64,000 nt of DNA from positions 1 to 64,000 of IMG/VR virus record IMGVR_UViG_3300042992_001376; one strand, written 5' to 3'. The translations under genes and the position numbers were made by a program. The stretch's first letter is position 1, and every line of letters begins with the position of its first letter. Below, one piece after another: positions 9,035 to 17,140 of this stretch. Under the pieces are notes generated by a model. That model was given only the letters and a program-made list of their open reading frames with translations, searched no databases and had not been told where the DNA came from. This DNA comes from a virus.

Positions 9035-9637
9035 TTACTTAGCTGCAGTACCTTCTCCGAATGGAATTAACGATGGCTCTAACATTTGAGTTAGGTAATC
9101 AGATAATTTCAACATACCTTCAGTTGCTGGTAATTGCTCAGCATGTACTTTTACATTGTATTTTGCTGAGTTATCAGTTGAACGAGTGTTTTCTTTGTTG
9201 GTTGAAACTTTACCTGCTACTTTAGCGTTAAAGCTCATTCCCCACCATTTTCCACCTGCAGACATTTCATAGCTGTTTTCACTAGCTGATGTATCCTTCG
9301 ATGCTTCAGATGTTTTAACTTCCATAGCGAATTCGATGTCCGCTGATGTAATAGCCAATGATGGTAGTGGTACTAATGGTAACATTGGAACTTTACTATA
9401 CAATTTTTGTATTTCTTGTTCACCTGTATCTGCGTTAGTAACAACACGATTCATTTCTACGTCTAATGAACGAGCAGATGTTTTACCTGTCTTTTCATCT
9501 TTTACGAAAGCAACTTCAGAAATGTACTTCCAAGTTACTTCATTTAATTTTGCTTGCCCTTTAGCCATTCCAATAATAGGAGAAACAATTAGTTCTTCTA
9601 TTGGAAGACCTGCGAACTGGTCTGCGATTGATGCCAT
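9035..9637 (-). CDS. DUF2589 family protein, copy 1
   Basis: A 200-residue protein matching the DUF2589 pattern: N-terminal amphipathic segment (LPIEELIVSPIIGMAKGQAKLNEVTWKYI), a beta segment, then the hallmark VPMLPLVPLPSLAITSADIEFAMEV, and a polar Ser/Asn/Lys-rich C-terminal half. DUF2589 proteins occur in many bacteria, including Bacteroidota, with unknown role. In this window it sits between the capsid and fibre genes with its own promoter motif and shared terminator, next to a zinc-ribbon gene and a second DUF2589-like gene. Confidence 0.75.
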   Translation of the reverse strand: MASIADQFAGLPIEELIVSPIIGMAKGQAKLNEVTWKYISEVAFVKDEKTGKTSARSLDVEMNRVVTNADTGEQEIQKLYSKVPMLPLVPLPSLAITSADIEFAMEVKTSEASKDTSASENSYEMSAGGKWWGMSFNAKVAGKVSTNKENTRSTDNSAKYNVKVHAEQLPATEGMLKLSDYLTQMLEPSLIPFGEGTAAK

Positions 9638-9682
9638 AAAATTTATTTTTTTTTATATTAGTTTAACGTAACCAAAGTTGTT

Positions 9683-9691
9683 TATAAGTAT
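9683..9691 (-). promoter_or_regulatory. phage-type promoter motif before DUF2589 gene
   Basis: Minus strand ATACTTATA, about 45 bases upstream of the ATG at 9637. Confidence 0.4.
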
Positions 9692-9717
9692 GTAGTATTT
9701 TTTGAAAGCAAATAGCT

Positions 9718-9921
9718 TTATGAAAATTTAACCATACCCTTATATTTCTTTTTTATTTTATCTATTTCCGAAATTGCTTCCGTAAAACTTTTTTTAATTT
9801 CTTCATTTACAGTAAAATCCATTATAACTTCACAATGTGGGCATGCCATCACTGGATGCTTTATAATAAATTGTAAAGTTAAACCAAGTGGTTGTTTACA
9901 TGCGGGGCAGGGTAAAGCCAT
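9718..9921 (-). CDS. zinc-ribbon protein
   Basis: A 67-residue protein with two CxxC pairs (CPAC and CPHC, spaced about 20 residues), a classic zinc ribbon, followed by an acidic-basic helix (EEIKKSFTEAISEIDKIKKKYKG). The GLTLQFIIKHP segment between the pairs is hydrophobic. I recall similar zinc-ribbon proteins beside DUF2589 genes in bacteria, which supports the idea that the three genes moved together. Function unknown; it may bind protein or nucleic acid. Confidence 0.65.
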   Translation of the reverse strand: MALPCPACKQPLGLTLQFIIKHPVMACPHCEVIMDFTVNEEIKKSFTEAISEIDKIKKKYKGMVKFS

Positions 9922-9936
9922 AAAATTCTACTTTAT

Positions 9937-9945
9937 TATAAGTAT
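9937..9945 (-). promoter_or_regulatory. phage-type promoter motif before zinc-ribbon gene
   Basis: Minus strand ATACTTATA, 15 bases upstream of the ATG at 9921 and just past the capsid terminator. Confidence 0.45.
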
Positions 9946-9972
9946 AAGAGTTTTAACAAAACCGCATAAAAA

Positions 9973-9996
9973 AGAGGGATAGTTTCCTATCCCTCT
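9973..9996 (-). terminator. Rho-independent terminator after major capsid gene
   Basis: A perfect 10-base stem (AGAGGGATAG, loop TTTC, CTATCCCTCT) followed on the minus strand by a T run. Nearly the same sequence recurs at 8491-8514. Confidence 0.85.
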
Positions 9997-10019
9997 AATT
10001 CTATAAAATTAAGTTTCTA

Positions 10020-11660
10020 TTAAATAGAAGCTAAATCTTTAACAAAAATACGACCGTAGTACTCAGGACGAACCATTTTCTTAGCGTATCTTGTCATTAC
10101 ACCTCTACGAGGAGTAAAGTTTGTTGGGTCATACACCAAAGGAGTCATAATTAATGGAACGTATGGTGCGTAAACAGCTCCAGTTTCCAAGAAGTTTGAA
10201 CCTCTGAATCCTAACAAGATTTCGTTTGAAGTCATGTAAGGGTTTTTGTAAACAGTGTATCTATTAGCGATAGCACCAACTTGCGTTACACCAGCTGCGA
10301 AAGATGCAGAATCCTTATCAGCGTTCACTGTAAATGCAGGAATCGATTCTAAGATAGTACATACATCAGGAGAAGCAACAACGAAGTTAGCTCCACCTCT
10401 TAATGTCAATTGGTGAATTTTGTTAGATACTTTGTTTAATTTAGTACCTAAAGTTTGGAACCAAGTATTCTTTTGGTAAGCCATTCCAGTTGCTGCTCCA
10501 GACCATACGCCTGATGCTGCATTGTATTCTTCACCAATAGTTGCTGACCAATACTCAGTAGTTAAAGCGTTTGATTTTAACATATCTAAGATTTCTAAGT
10601 CAATCTCTAAAGAGATATAATCAGATAACATAGAAGTTAATTCCGCTTCAGCGTCAATTGAGTGGTAAGCGTTCAAATCTTGCGCCAATTCAGGAGTCCA
10701 TACTGCTTTCAACTTACGAGTCTTAGCAACGATAGCCTCTGATTTCAATTCTAAGTCAACCTCAGGAATATCGATATCAGTTCCGATTGTTCCTTCAGTA
10801 TCTGCTCTTTTACCAGAGTTTTTACCATCTTCAAAATCACCTCTAGAGTAATCATTTGGTACAACTGAGTAAGTTAATACTACAGTTTGTGCAGCAGTTT
10901 TAGCAGTTTGTAAACCAGCAGATGCTGATACGAACATTACTAAGTTAGCTCCAGATACTTTGTGGAATTGATTTAAGTTAGTAAGTGAACCACTTGCTAC
11001 GTTAAATGAACGTACACCATCTAAATCAGCTGTTGTTGGAGCTGTGAAAGTTGCTTTATGCACTTGTCCAGCTGCTACAGAAGCAGAAAGTTCAGATGTA
11101 AATCCTACATCAGCCCAAGATGCTGAAGTATAAGTGATTGCAGAGTGAGCGAAAGATGCAGTTACATCATTTACTGTGTATCCGAATCTACCTTCACCAT
11201 ATAAACCATTTTCAGCTACTGCAGTAGTACCGAAACCAGCACCAGCAGCAGAATCTTGTCCGTTACCACCAAAAAGTGATTTTCCAGAGAAAGTTGGGTT
11301 ACCACCTTGAGCAGTACCATATTTGAAATCCAAATAGAATACAAGTCCAGAAGGTAAGTTCATAGGTTGTACACTAACGAATTCTTTAGAAGCAATCTCA
11401 CCGAAGATTCTTCTTACTAAAGGTAAAGCTACACCGCTCCACTCTTCAGAGTTTGCACCAACACCAGTTTGTGTTGCTTCATCAAGCAATTGTTTTGCTT
11501 GGTTTTCCAAAAGTACAGCCATTGCACTTTGGTCTTTTGTCTTTAAGCCTTCAAGAAGTCCAGTTTTTTCCCATTTTGATTTAAGTTGACGAGTTTCGTT
11601 CAACATAACCGATTGTGGGTTCTTTCCTTCCATTAACTTAGATAAATCGAAATTTGCCAT
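10020..11660 (-). CDS. gp23: major capsid protein, gp23 family
   Basis: A 546-residue major head protein, near the T4 gp23 length of 521. The start region shows the gp23 pattern: MLNETRQLKSKWEKTG, a VLLENQAKQLLDEATQ helix, then VALPLVRRIFGEIASKEFVSVQPMNLPSGLVFYLD. The last 150 residues (VGAIANRYTVYKNPY, TPRRGVMTRYAKKMVRPEYYGRI) are also typical. The LLDE-A junction at residues 61-62 fits the prohead protease rule, so the N-terminal about 61 residues are probably removed on maturation as in T4. It follows the scaffold gene and ends at a strong terminator, suiting high expression. Confidence 0.95.
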   Translation of the reverse strand: MANFDLSKLMEGKNPQSVMLNETRQLKSKWEKTGLLEGLKTKDQSAMAVLLENQAKQLLDEATQTGVGANSEEWSGVALPLVRRIFGEIASKEFVSVQPMNLPSGLVFYLDFKYGTAQGGNPTFSGKSLFGGNGQDSAAGAGFGTTAVAENGLYGEGRFGYTVNDVTASFAHSAITYTSASWADVGFTSELSASVAAGQVHKATFTAPTTADLDGVRSFNVASGSLTNLNQFHKVSGANLVMFVSASAGLQTAKTAAQTVVLTYSVVPNDYSRGDFEDGKNSGKRADTEGTIGTDIDIPEVDLELKSEAIVAKTRKLKAVWTPELAQDLNAYHSIDAEAELTSMLSDYISLEIDLEILDMLKSNALTTEYWSATIGEEYNAASGVWSGAATGMAYQKNTWFQTLGTKLNKVSNKIHQLTLRGGANFVVASPDVCTILESIPAFTVNADKDSASFAAGVTQVGAIANRYTVYKNPYMTSNEILLGFRGSNFLETGAVYAPYVPLIMTPLVYDPTNFTPRRGVMTRYAKKMVRPEYYGRIFVKDLASI

Positions 11661-11698
11661 TTTATTTTTCTTTTTTAATGTGTTTGTTAATAAATAAA

Positions 11699-12721
11699 TT
11701 ATTTAATGTTTGCAAGTTCTTTGAATCTTGCAGCCATTAGATTTGTGTTCTCAGAAATGATTTCTTTCTTAGGTGCAGTTGAACGAGTTGGCTTAGATGC
11801 TACGCTTTCAGCGATTGCTCTTTTAGCTTTTCTTTCAGTACCTGTAAAGTTCATTGATTCTGATAACGTTGCGAAAACTAATTTTACTTCTCTAACAGAA
11901 GTTGTTCTGTCAAGATTTTCTACAACTTTACCTTTTTGCTCGTTAGTTAAATTATAACCTCTAAACAATTTGTTAGCGTAAAGTAATTTTGCGTTCAATA
12001 AGTTTACTTCGTTGATTGTAGATTGTAATTTTTTGATTACTGAATAAGCTTCTTCTAATTCTGCTTCTAATTCTGCAGAGTTATCAACAACTTCTTCTTC
12101 ACCTTCAGTTACTTCCTCATCATCCCCGTAACCCATTTCTCTAAGGATTTCCTCTAAGTCGATTTCATCTTCTTCTTCAGATACAGGAGCTTCTTCTTCA
12201 GAACCCATTTCCATTTCTTCCTCTTCAGCTACAGGAGCTTCTTCGGGAGCAATTTCCATTTCTTCTTCTTCAGTTACTTCCTCTTCTTCAGAGTCCATAC
12301 CCATTTCAAGTTCTCTGATGATTTCTTCTAAATCTAACTCATCTTCACCCATCTCATCTTCTTCAGACATTGATGCGTCATCAGCGTTAGTCGGGTCATC
12401 ATACCCTTCAGCTTCTTCCATTGCTTCTTCAGAGTCCATTTCTGTTTCCTCTTCTTCAACAACATCAGTAGCTTCTTCTTCATTGCTTACCATAGCAGTT
12501 TGTTCTTCGTCATCACCCATGTCTAAATCCATTGAGTCCATCTCTTCTTCCATAGTTTCTTCCTCTTCACCTTCCATTTCAGCTTGTAGCTTTCTTGATA
12601 GGATAGATTGTAAACGTGGAGTAAAAGCTTCCTCTAATGCGATTTTAGCGTTAGCGATAGCGGTTTCCCTTACAGCCTTGGCATCAGCAATTGCTTCTTT
12701 TAACAATTTTGAATTTGCCAT
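11699..12721 (-). CDS. gp22: prohead core scaffold, gp22-like
   Basis: A 340-residue protein directly upstream of the capsid gene, the T4 position of gene 22. The N-terminal 45 residues are an Ala/Lys/Glu helix; residues about 50-215 are extremely acidic and low in complexity (runs of E with S, M, A, P); the C-terminal part has a coiled coil (ELEAELEEAYSVIKKLQSTINEVNLLNAKLLYANKLF) and a basic tail. This composition is typical of T4-type scaffolding proteins, which fill the prohead and are then degraded by gp21. Longer than T4 gp22 (269 residues), mainly through the acidic insert. Confidence 0.8.
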   Translation of the reverse strand: MANSKLLKEAIADAKAVRETAIANAKIALEEAFTPRLQSILSRKLQAEMEGEEEETMEEEMDSMDLDMGDDEEQTAMVSNEEEATDVVEEEETEMDSEEAMEEAEGYDDPTNADDASMSEEDEMGEDELDLEEIIRELEMGMDSEEEEVTEEEEMEIAPEEAPVAEEEEMEMGSEEEAPVSEEEDEIDLEEILREMGYGDDEEVTEGEEEVVDNSAELEAELEEAYSVIKKLQSTINEVNLLNAKLLYANKLFRGYNLTNEQKGKVVENLDRTTSVREVKLVFATLSESMNFTGTERKAKRAIAESVASKPTRSTAPKKEIISENTNLMAARFKELANIK

Positions 12722-12836
12722 TTCTTTTACCGTGTTTTTTAAAATTTTCTGAAGTTATTTGAGGAACCTCAATGTAGTTGGTTTTGAATTGGTTGTTCGG
12801 TAACTACACATATAGGTGAGTATTCATTAACCAATA

Positions 12837-12854
12837 AACCCATAAGAATGGGTT
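12837..12854 (-). promoter_or_regulatory. hairpin in the leader of the scaffold gene
   Basis: AACCCAT, loop AAGA, ATGGGTT forms a 7-base stem that extends with a one-base bulge through AATA/TATT. It lies in the likely 5' leader of the scaffold-capsid transcript. No T run follows on the minus strand, so it is more likely a leader structure than a terminator. Confidence 0.4.
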
Positions 12855-12859
12855 ATTAA

Positions 12860-12867
12860 CAAAGATA
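12860..12867 (-). promoter_or_regulatory. possible promoter of scaffold-capsid unit
   Basis: Minus strand TATCTTTG fits the Bacteroidota minus-7 element TAnnTTTG, overlapping an ATATTTATC phage-type near match. No TTTG is found at the expected distance upstream, so this is weak. Confidence 0.3.
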
Positions 12868-12937
12868 AATATACATATTTTTTAGAAAACGATAAAAAAT
12901 GTATAATTTTCTTTAGTTTTTTTTAAAATACATAAAA

Positions 12938-12958
12938 AAAGATGGATAAACCACCTTT
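12938..12958 (-). terminator. Rho-independent terminator after 95-residue gene
   Basis: On the minus strand AAAGGTGG pairs with CCATCTTT (one G-U) around loop TTTAT, followed by a T run. It separates the head-core unit from the scaffold-capsid unit. Confidence 0.65.
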
Positions 12959-12960
12959 TA

Positions 12961-13248
12961 TTAATACGATTGCCCAGTATTTATATTAAATTCAGGTATA
13001 CCATAATATGCAATACCTACACCAGATGATTGTGTAATCTCAGTTATACTACCGAATACATCTACTCCAGCTGGTATTGTATTTAAACCAAATGAACCAG
13101 ATATTTGTGAAGCATTAAATTTAAGGTCAGTTACTGTAGCTGTTACCGTCTTATAACGATATACATTACTAACTGTTAATTGCCTAGACCCACTTATAAT
13201 TTGAGCCCCACCTAGCCCATACGCATGTTTGTTAGAATCGATATACAT
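12961..13248 (-). CDS. small beta-rich protein, unrecognised
   Basis: A 95-residue protein rich in Ser, Gly, Thr and Val, with alternating strand patterns (QLTVSNVYRYKTVTATVTDLKF) and an ISGSFG motif of the kind found in the fibre proteins of this phage. No signal peptide or membrane segment. It sits between core protein genes and the scaffold gene and ends at a terminator. It may be a head decoration or minor capsid protein, but this is only positional. Confidence 0.5.
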   Translation of the reverse strand: MYIDSNKHAYGLGGAQIISGSRQLTVSNVYRYKTVTATVTDLKFNASQISGSFGLNTIPAGVDVFGSITEITQSSGVGIAYYGIPEFNINTGQSY

Positions 13249-13271
13249 AATAAAATTGTTTTTTAATATAG

Positions 13272-14408
13272 TTATTTTTTTAATTTTAAACTTCTTTGTG
13301 CGTTGGTTAAACCATCAATGATTGATTGCAATCCCCCCTTAACACCATCAGTATCTTTATCTTTAACTCTCTTATCTAAAATCTTTGTATTCATTTTTAA
13401 AAAGTTAATGATTGCATTTTCAACTGCGCTCCATCTAATTTCTTCTTCATTTACCGATTCATTCTTTTGGTGAAGTTTGATTGTAAGTCTTTGATTTGGA
13501 TTACCATCGTGTCCAACCAATGCACTAACAAAATTCATTTTACCTTGCAAGTTTGCTGATTTAATACTTTTGAAAAGTTTTACACCATCCAAATTATGTT
13601 TATCAATAAAGGCTTGAACCGCATCACCTCTTGTAGCAGTTAATGCTGCAATTCCCATTGCTTCTTTACCAGCACCTTCAGTTACTACTGATTCTCTTTT
13701 ATCAAGCTCAAAGTATATTCTACTTTTAACTTTTTGGAATGTATCAGCTGCTAACTTAGCGTTACCAGTAAATCCCATCTCCAATCCAATTTCTTTTGAA
13801 CGAATACCTTTTTTAGCCAATGCCATTATTTGAGCTGCTACTGGTTTAGAAACTACTTGAGTTGGTGTATCAACGTGAATGATATGTTTGAATGCCTCAG
13901 TTACTACTGATTCTAAATATACATATTTACCATCAAATGATGCTGCTATTTTTTTTGAATTTAAAAAATCTGCTGCTTTTTTAGCATTGTTTGGTGAATC
14001 ATAAACCATTGCACCATCATCTTCTACCATTTTAAATCCCTTATGAATACTACCCATATGTTTAGCAACTTCAGGAGATAACGATTCTTTAATAATATTC
14101 TCCATTAATCCAATTGCAATATCTTTAACTTCTCTTTCTGCACCAGCTGCATATTTCTTATTTACAATTGCAATAGTGTTTCCAGATACTTTAATTCTAT
14201 ACATCGGTATCATTGAAGTTGAGAAATCATACTTTACACCAATTTTCTTTAATTCAGAACCAACGTTCATAAATGATGATGCGTTTTTAACTGCTGCTTC
14301 AATTTTATCTAAATCAGCATCGTATCTTCCTTCGTTTACTGATTCTATTTCTGAAAGAACTGATTCTTTCATAGTTTCTCTTACTATTTTTCTTAATTGC
14401 TCTTTCAT
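13272..14408 (-). CDS. putative head core / internal protein with protease sites
   Basis: A 378-residue protein in the T4 gene 21-23 interval. It starts with an amphipathic helix (MKEQLRKIVRETMKESVLSEIESVNEG) that ends in VNE-G, and carries further ESV(V/N)(T/N)E junctions before Ala, Gly or Glu near residues 169, 243 and 320. T4 internal proteins have an N-terminal capsid-targeting helix cut by gp21 after (L/I)-x-E, and these sites look like diverged versions. The segments between the sites look like separate small domains. I infer a packaged polyprotein; domain functions are unknown. Confidence 0.55.
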   Translation of the reverse strand: MKEQLRKIVRETMKESVLSEIESVNEGRYDADLDKIEAAVKNASSFMNVGSELKKIGVKYDFSTSMIPMYRIKVSGNTIAIVNKKYAAGAEREVKDIAIGLMENIIKESLSPEVAKHMGSIHKGFKMVEDDGAMVYDSPNNAKKAADFLNSKKIAASFDGKYVYLESVVTEAFKHIIHVDTPTQVVSKPVAAQIMALAKKGIRSKEIGLEMGFTGNAKLAADTFQKVKSRIYFELDKRESVVTEGAGKEAMGIAALTATRGDAVQAFIDKHNLDGVKLFKSIKSANLQGKMNFVSALVGHDGNPNQRLTIKLHQKNESVNEEEIRWSAVENAIINFLKMNTKILDKRVKDKDTDGVKGGLQSIIDGLTNAQRSLKLKK

Positions 14409-14410
14409 AA

Positions 14411-14959
14411 TTATTTTTTTCCTAAACGTTCTTTTACAATTTCACCATCTAAATCAGAAATTTCATAGTATCTATTTAATATGTTACCCATATCTTCATA
14501 AAGTGAATGTAATCTCTCATCTAACTGTCTTGCTTCAGTTGCAACCTTTTCAAATGCTTTATCCATTTTATCTAACTCACTCATATTTCTTTTGATGGTT
14601 ACTTTATCAAACCAATCATCAGCTTCAGAAAGTGTTAGGGTTTTAGCAGCTTCTACGATTCCACCCAAAGTTTCAGCTACCTCAACGATATCTGAATTTC
14701 TTTTCATTTGCTCTTGGAATGTTTTATAAGTTGAAATAATTTCTAAGAAGTGTTTTTTAACTTCGTTTGATAATGGTCTATTATCTTCTAATGATTCAGC
14801 TATACTGAATTTACCATTAACTATTTTTACTTCATTGATATTGGTTTTACGAATATCATTATATCCCTTAGATACGTTATTACCACCCTTTTGTTCTACT
14901 TTTAAAGTAAAGGTGTTATTTGTTACATAATCGTATATGTCAAAGTTTTTCTTGCTCAT
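14411..14959 (-). CDS. coiled-coil head core protein
   Basis: A 182-residue, mostly helical protein with long heptad stretches (residues about 65-170, MSELDKMDKAFEKVATEARQLDERLHSLYEDM). Two protease-like junctions (IAE-S near residue 55, LSE-A near residue 112) are visible. It shares a one-base stop/start overlap with the prohead protease gene, so expression is coupled. It is probably a core component that is cut on maturation; no closer family is recognised. Confidence 0.5.
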   Translation of the reverse strand: MSKKNFDIYDYVTNNTFTLKVEQKGGNNVSKGYNDIRKTNINEVKIVNGKFSIAESLEDNRPLSNEVKKHFLEIISTYKTFQEQMKRNSDIVEVAETLGGIVEAAKTLTLSEADDWFDKVTIKRNMSELDKMDKAFEKVATEARQLDERLHSLYEDMGNILNRYYEISDLDGEIVKERLGKK

Positions 14960-15546
14960 TATATTAATCCTGTTATGATTTCTCTCATTAAATCTTGTGC
15001 TTTACAAAATTCACCACAAACATCAGTACCAATAGATTTAACTACCGATTCGTTCATAGGTGTCATAAATGCACCATGCGTAGATGGATTGGAAACAAAA
15101 TCCCAACCGATTAATTCAAAGTCCTCTTGAACTTCTACTTTATTTCCTTCTAATTGTCTAGTAGAACCCATACCTCTTGATGAGATACCTAATAGGATTC
15201 CAGCTCTTAACAATTCTTTTAATATGTTTCCAGATGGTGTTGGTAAGATTTCAACTGTACCACATAAATCATTACCTTCCCAATGAATTTCTCTCACATT
15301 ATGAGATACGTTCTTCAAGTTGATTACAGACGAATCAGGGTGGTCTAATTCACCTAATGCTCGTCTTTCTTTGATAAGTGTTTCATATCTCTTTGCTTCT
15401 CTTTGTAAGATTGGCATTGGATATACTCTACCATTTTGGTTTTCCGCCCCAGCTCTTTGTAGGATTCCTTTAACGATAGTTCTACCAGAGGCATCTTCGT
15501 TAACTAATCCCTTAAACAAATTCGTTTCTATTATTAAGCTTTTCAT
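14959..15546 (-). CDS. gp21: prohead protease, gp21 family
   Basis: A 195-residue serine protease (T4 gp21 is 212). The family signature is present: NGRVYP near residue 39, catalytic H69 in LGELDHP, and catalytic Ser at 122-123 in GISSRG, followed by DFELIGWDFVSNPS. It degrades the scaffold and trims capsid and internal proteins after Glu. An N-terminal LVNE-D at residues 14-18 may be a self-cleavage site. Its position among core proteins is as in T4. Confidence 0.93.
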   Translation of the reverse strand: MKSLIIETNLFKGLVNEDASGRTIVKGILQRAGAENQNGRVYPMPILQREAKRYETLIKERRALGELDHPDSSVINLKNVSHNVREIHWEGNDLCGTVEILPTPSGNILKELLRAGILLGISSRGMGSTRQLEGNKVEVQEDFELIGWDFVSNPSTHGAFMTPMNESVVKSIGTDVCGEFCKAQDLMREIITGLI

Positions 15547-15571
15547 ATCTGCTCCTCTTATTATTTATGGA

Positions 15572-16675
15572 TTAATTTATTGATTTGAATTTAGGATAGC
15601 CCCTACCCTCAACAAATTTAAAACCATTTTGTTTTTTCATACTACCTAAAAACAAATCTTTGTAGTATATTTCAACATACGCATATCCAGTTACTTTACA
15701 AATATGTTCAGCTGCTTTAATTGCGCTTTCCAATGTAGTAGCCAAAAAGTTTGTTTCTCTTTCGGTATTTCTTTGATTGGAATCCGTATAGAAATCAAAC
15801 ATAAATCTTTTTTTAACGTCTGCTGCTTCATTAAATGTATCAGTTTCAGAATTTACATTCTCTTCCAATCCAAATGGCTTTAACCAATTAATCCAATTTT
15901 TTGTAATCCAATTAGTTCTATTTTGTGGAGATACTGTCCAATACTTTTTATATATAGATTTAAATACCGGAATTAAACTACTATTTTTAAAACCTGCAAT
16001 ACCAGACCATCCTTGTCCACCTCTAACTGCTTGTAAAAAATCACTATCATCCTCATAATATTCCATTGAGTTGGATAATATATCTACCAATGCTAACATT
16101 GATTTATCATTACCAATTGCTTCGTTAACTGATTCTTTGATTACAACGATTCCGTTTTCATCACCTCTTTTAGCAGTTTTAATACCACCATCAATATCAC
16201 CTAAACGATGTCTTACTTTTTTTGAACCCTTTGTATTACCATTTTTATCAGATGGAACGAATGTTGCTGAAATACTATCCATATCTACAACTTTATAATA
16301 CTTCCCACCATCTATTCCCTTTAATCGGGTGAATCCTTGTCCTAATATTACAGAACCGATTTTTAAATCAGTTGGATATGATGCTTCATCTACTTTTTTA
16401 CCAGCTCTTAAATCTGCTAAATCATCACTACCGATATCACCATCTTTATCAACATCTAATTTCTTTTGACCACCAACTAATTCTTCATTCTTTTCACCTC
16501 TACCATCCCATGTGGCATCGATTTTATCAAAAAATGCTTTCTTTTCCTCATCACTCATAGATGGGATAGATTTTCCAGCTTTTTCTAATGCGGCTTTGAA
16601 AAATGATTGATACTCCGATTCCTCATTAACGATTGTACGAAGTGTTTCTTTTAGTTTTGCTCTAGTAATATTCAT
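15572..16675 (-). CDS. putative internal head protein with EF-hand-like loop
   Basis: A 367-residue protein with several prohead-protease-like junctions: VNE-E at residue 18, VDE-A near 98, VNE-A near 186, FNE-A near 284. An EF-hand or dockerin-like calcium loop (DVDKDGDIGSDDLADL) lies near residues 74-89, preceded by a FFDKIDATWDGR motif. The C-terminal 80 residues may be a small alpha/beta domain. Like its neighbours it begins with a short basic-amphipathic helix. It lies upstream of gp21 and is probably packaged in the head and processed; the calcium loop is seen, its role is not known. Confidence 0.55.
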   Translation of the reverse strand: MNITRAKLKETLRTIVNEESEYQSFFKAALEKAGKSIPSMSDEEKKAFFDKIDATWDGRGEKNEELVGGQKKLDVDKDGDIGSDDLADLRAGKKVDEASYPTDLKIGSVILGQGFTRLKGIDGGKYYKVVDMDSISATFVPSDKNGNTKGSKKVRHRLGDIDGGIKTAKRGDENGIVVIKESVNEAIGNDKSMLALVDILSNSMEYYEDDSDFLQAVRGGQGWSGIAGFKNSSLIPVFKSIYKKYWTVSPQNRTNWITKNWINWLKPFGLEENVNSETDTFNEAADVKKRFMFDFYTDSNQRNTERETNFLATTLESAIKAAEHICKVTGYAYVEIYYKDLFLGSMKKQNGFKFVEGRGYPKFKSIN

Positions 16676-16690
16676 AGTATAGGTTTCCTA

Positions 16691-17140
16691 TTATAGTTTG
16701 CTAATTGATGTAGCAATATTGTTTAATCTCTCTCTTATTCTGAATAAGTTTGATTTAGTTCTTTTCCAATATTGGTCAGAGTTTAAATCACCTTCATTTT
16801 TAATCTTACCATACCAACCAAGGAATGTTTCGATTTCAGAAAGTTGTCTATTAACATTAGAAATTCCTCTACCAATTTTTTGTTTTGGAGAGGATTCATC
16901 TTTTCTTAATTCATGCCAACGATTTTCATCAACTTTTTTATATCCAGTTGATTGATTTATTCTTTTTGTAATTGCATCATCTGGTTCAGCTTCTTCATCA
17001 GTACCATCCGTTGCTTTGAATGCATTGGGAGTATTGTATCCAGCTACATCACCAGTTGTTGTTGCTTCACCTAACTCTAACTCCTCTTGCTGAATCTCTT
17101 CTAAAAGTTCATCAATTAGTTCTCTTAGTTTACTTGTCAT
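16691..17140 (-). CDS. small head core protein
   Basis: A 149-residue charged protein. The first 25 residues form an acidic amphipathic helix (LRELIDELLEEIQQEELELGEATTTG) ending in LGE-A, an excellent match to a T4-type capsid-targeting leader cut by the prohead protease. The C-terminal half is helical (SEIETFLGWYGKIKNEGDLNSDQYWKRTKSNLFRIRERL). It overlaps the 292-residue gene by 11 bases. Likely an internal core protein; function otherwise unknown. Confidence 0.55.
   Translation of the reverse strand: MTSKLRELIDELLEEIQQEELELGEATTTGDVAGYNTPNAFKATDGTDEEAEPDDAITKRINQSTGYKKVDENRWHELRKDESSPKQKIGRGISNVNRQLSEIETFLGWYGKIKNEGDLNSDQYWKRTKSNLFRIRERLNNIATSISKL

Noticed and set aside
12318-12752. Serine-rich plus-strand reading frame
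   Set aside because: It is the antisense of the Glu-rich scaffold insert; codon repetition keeps the opposite strand open.
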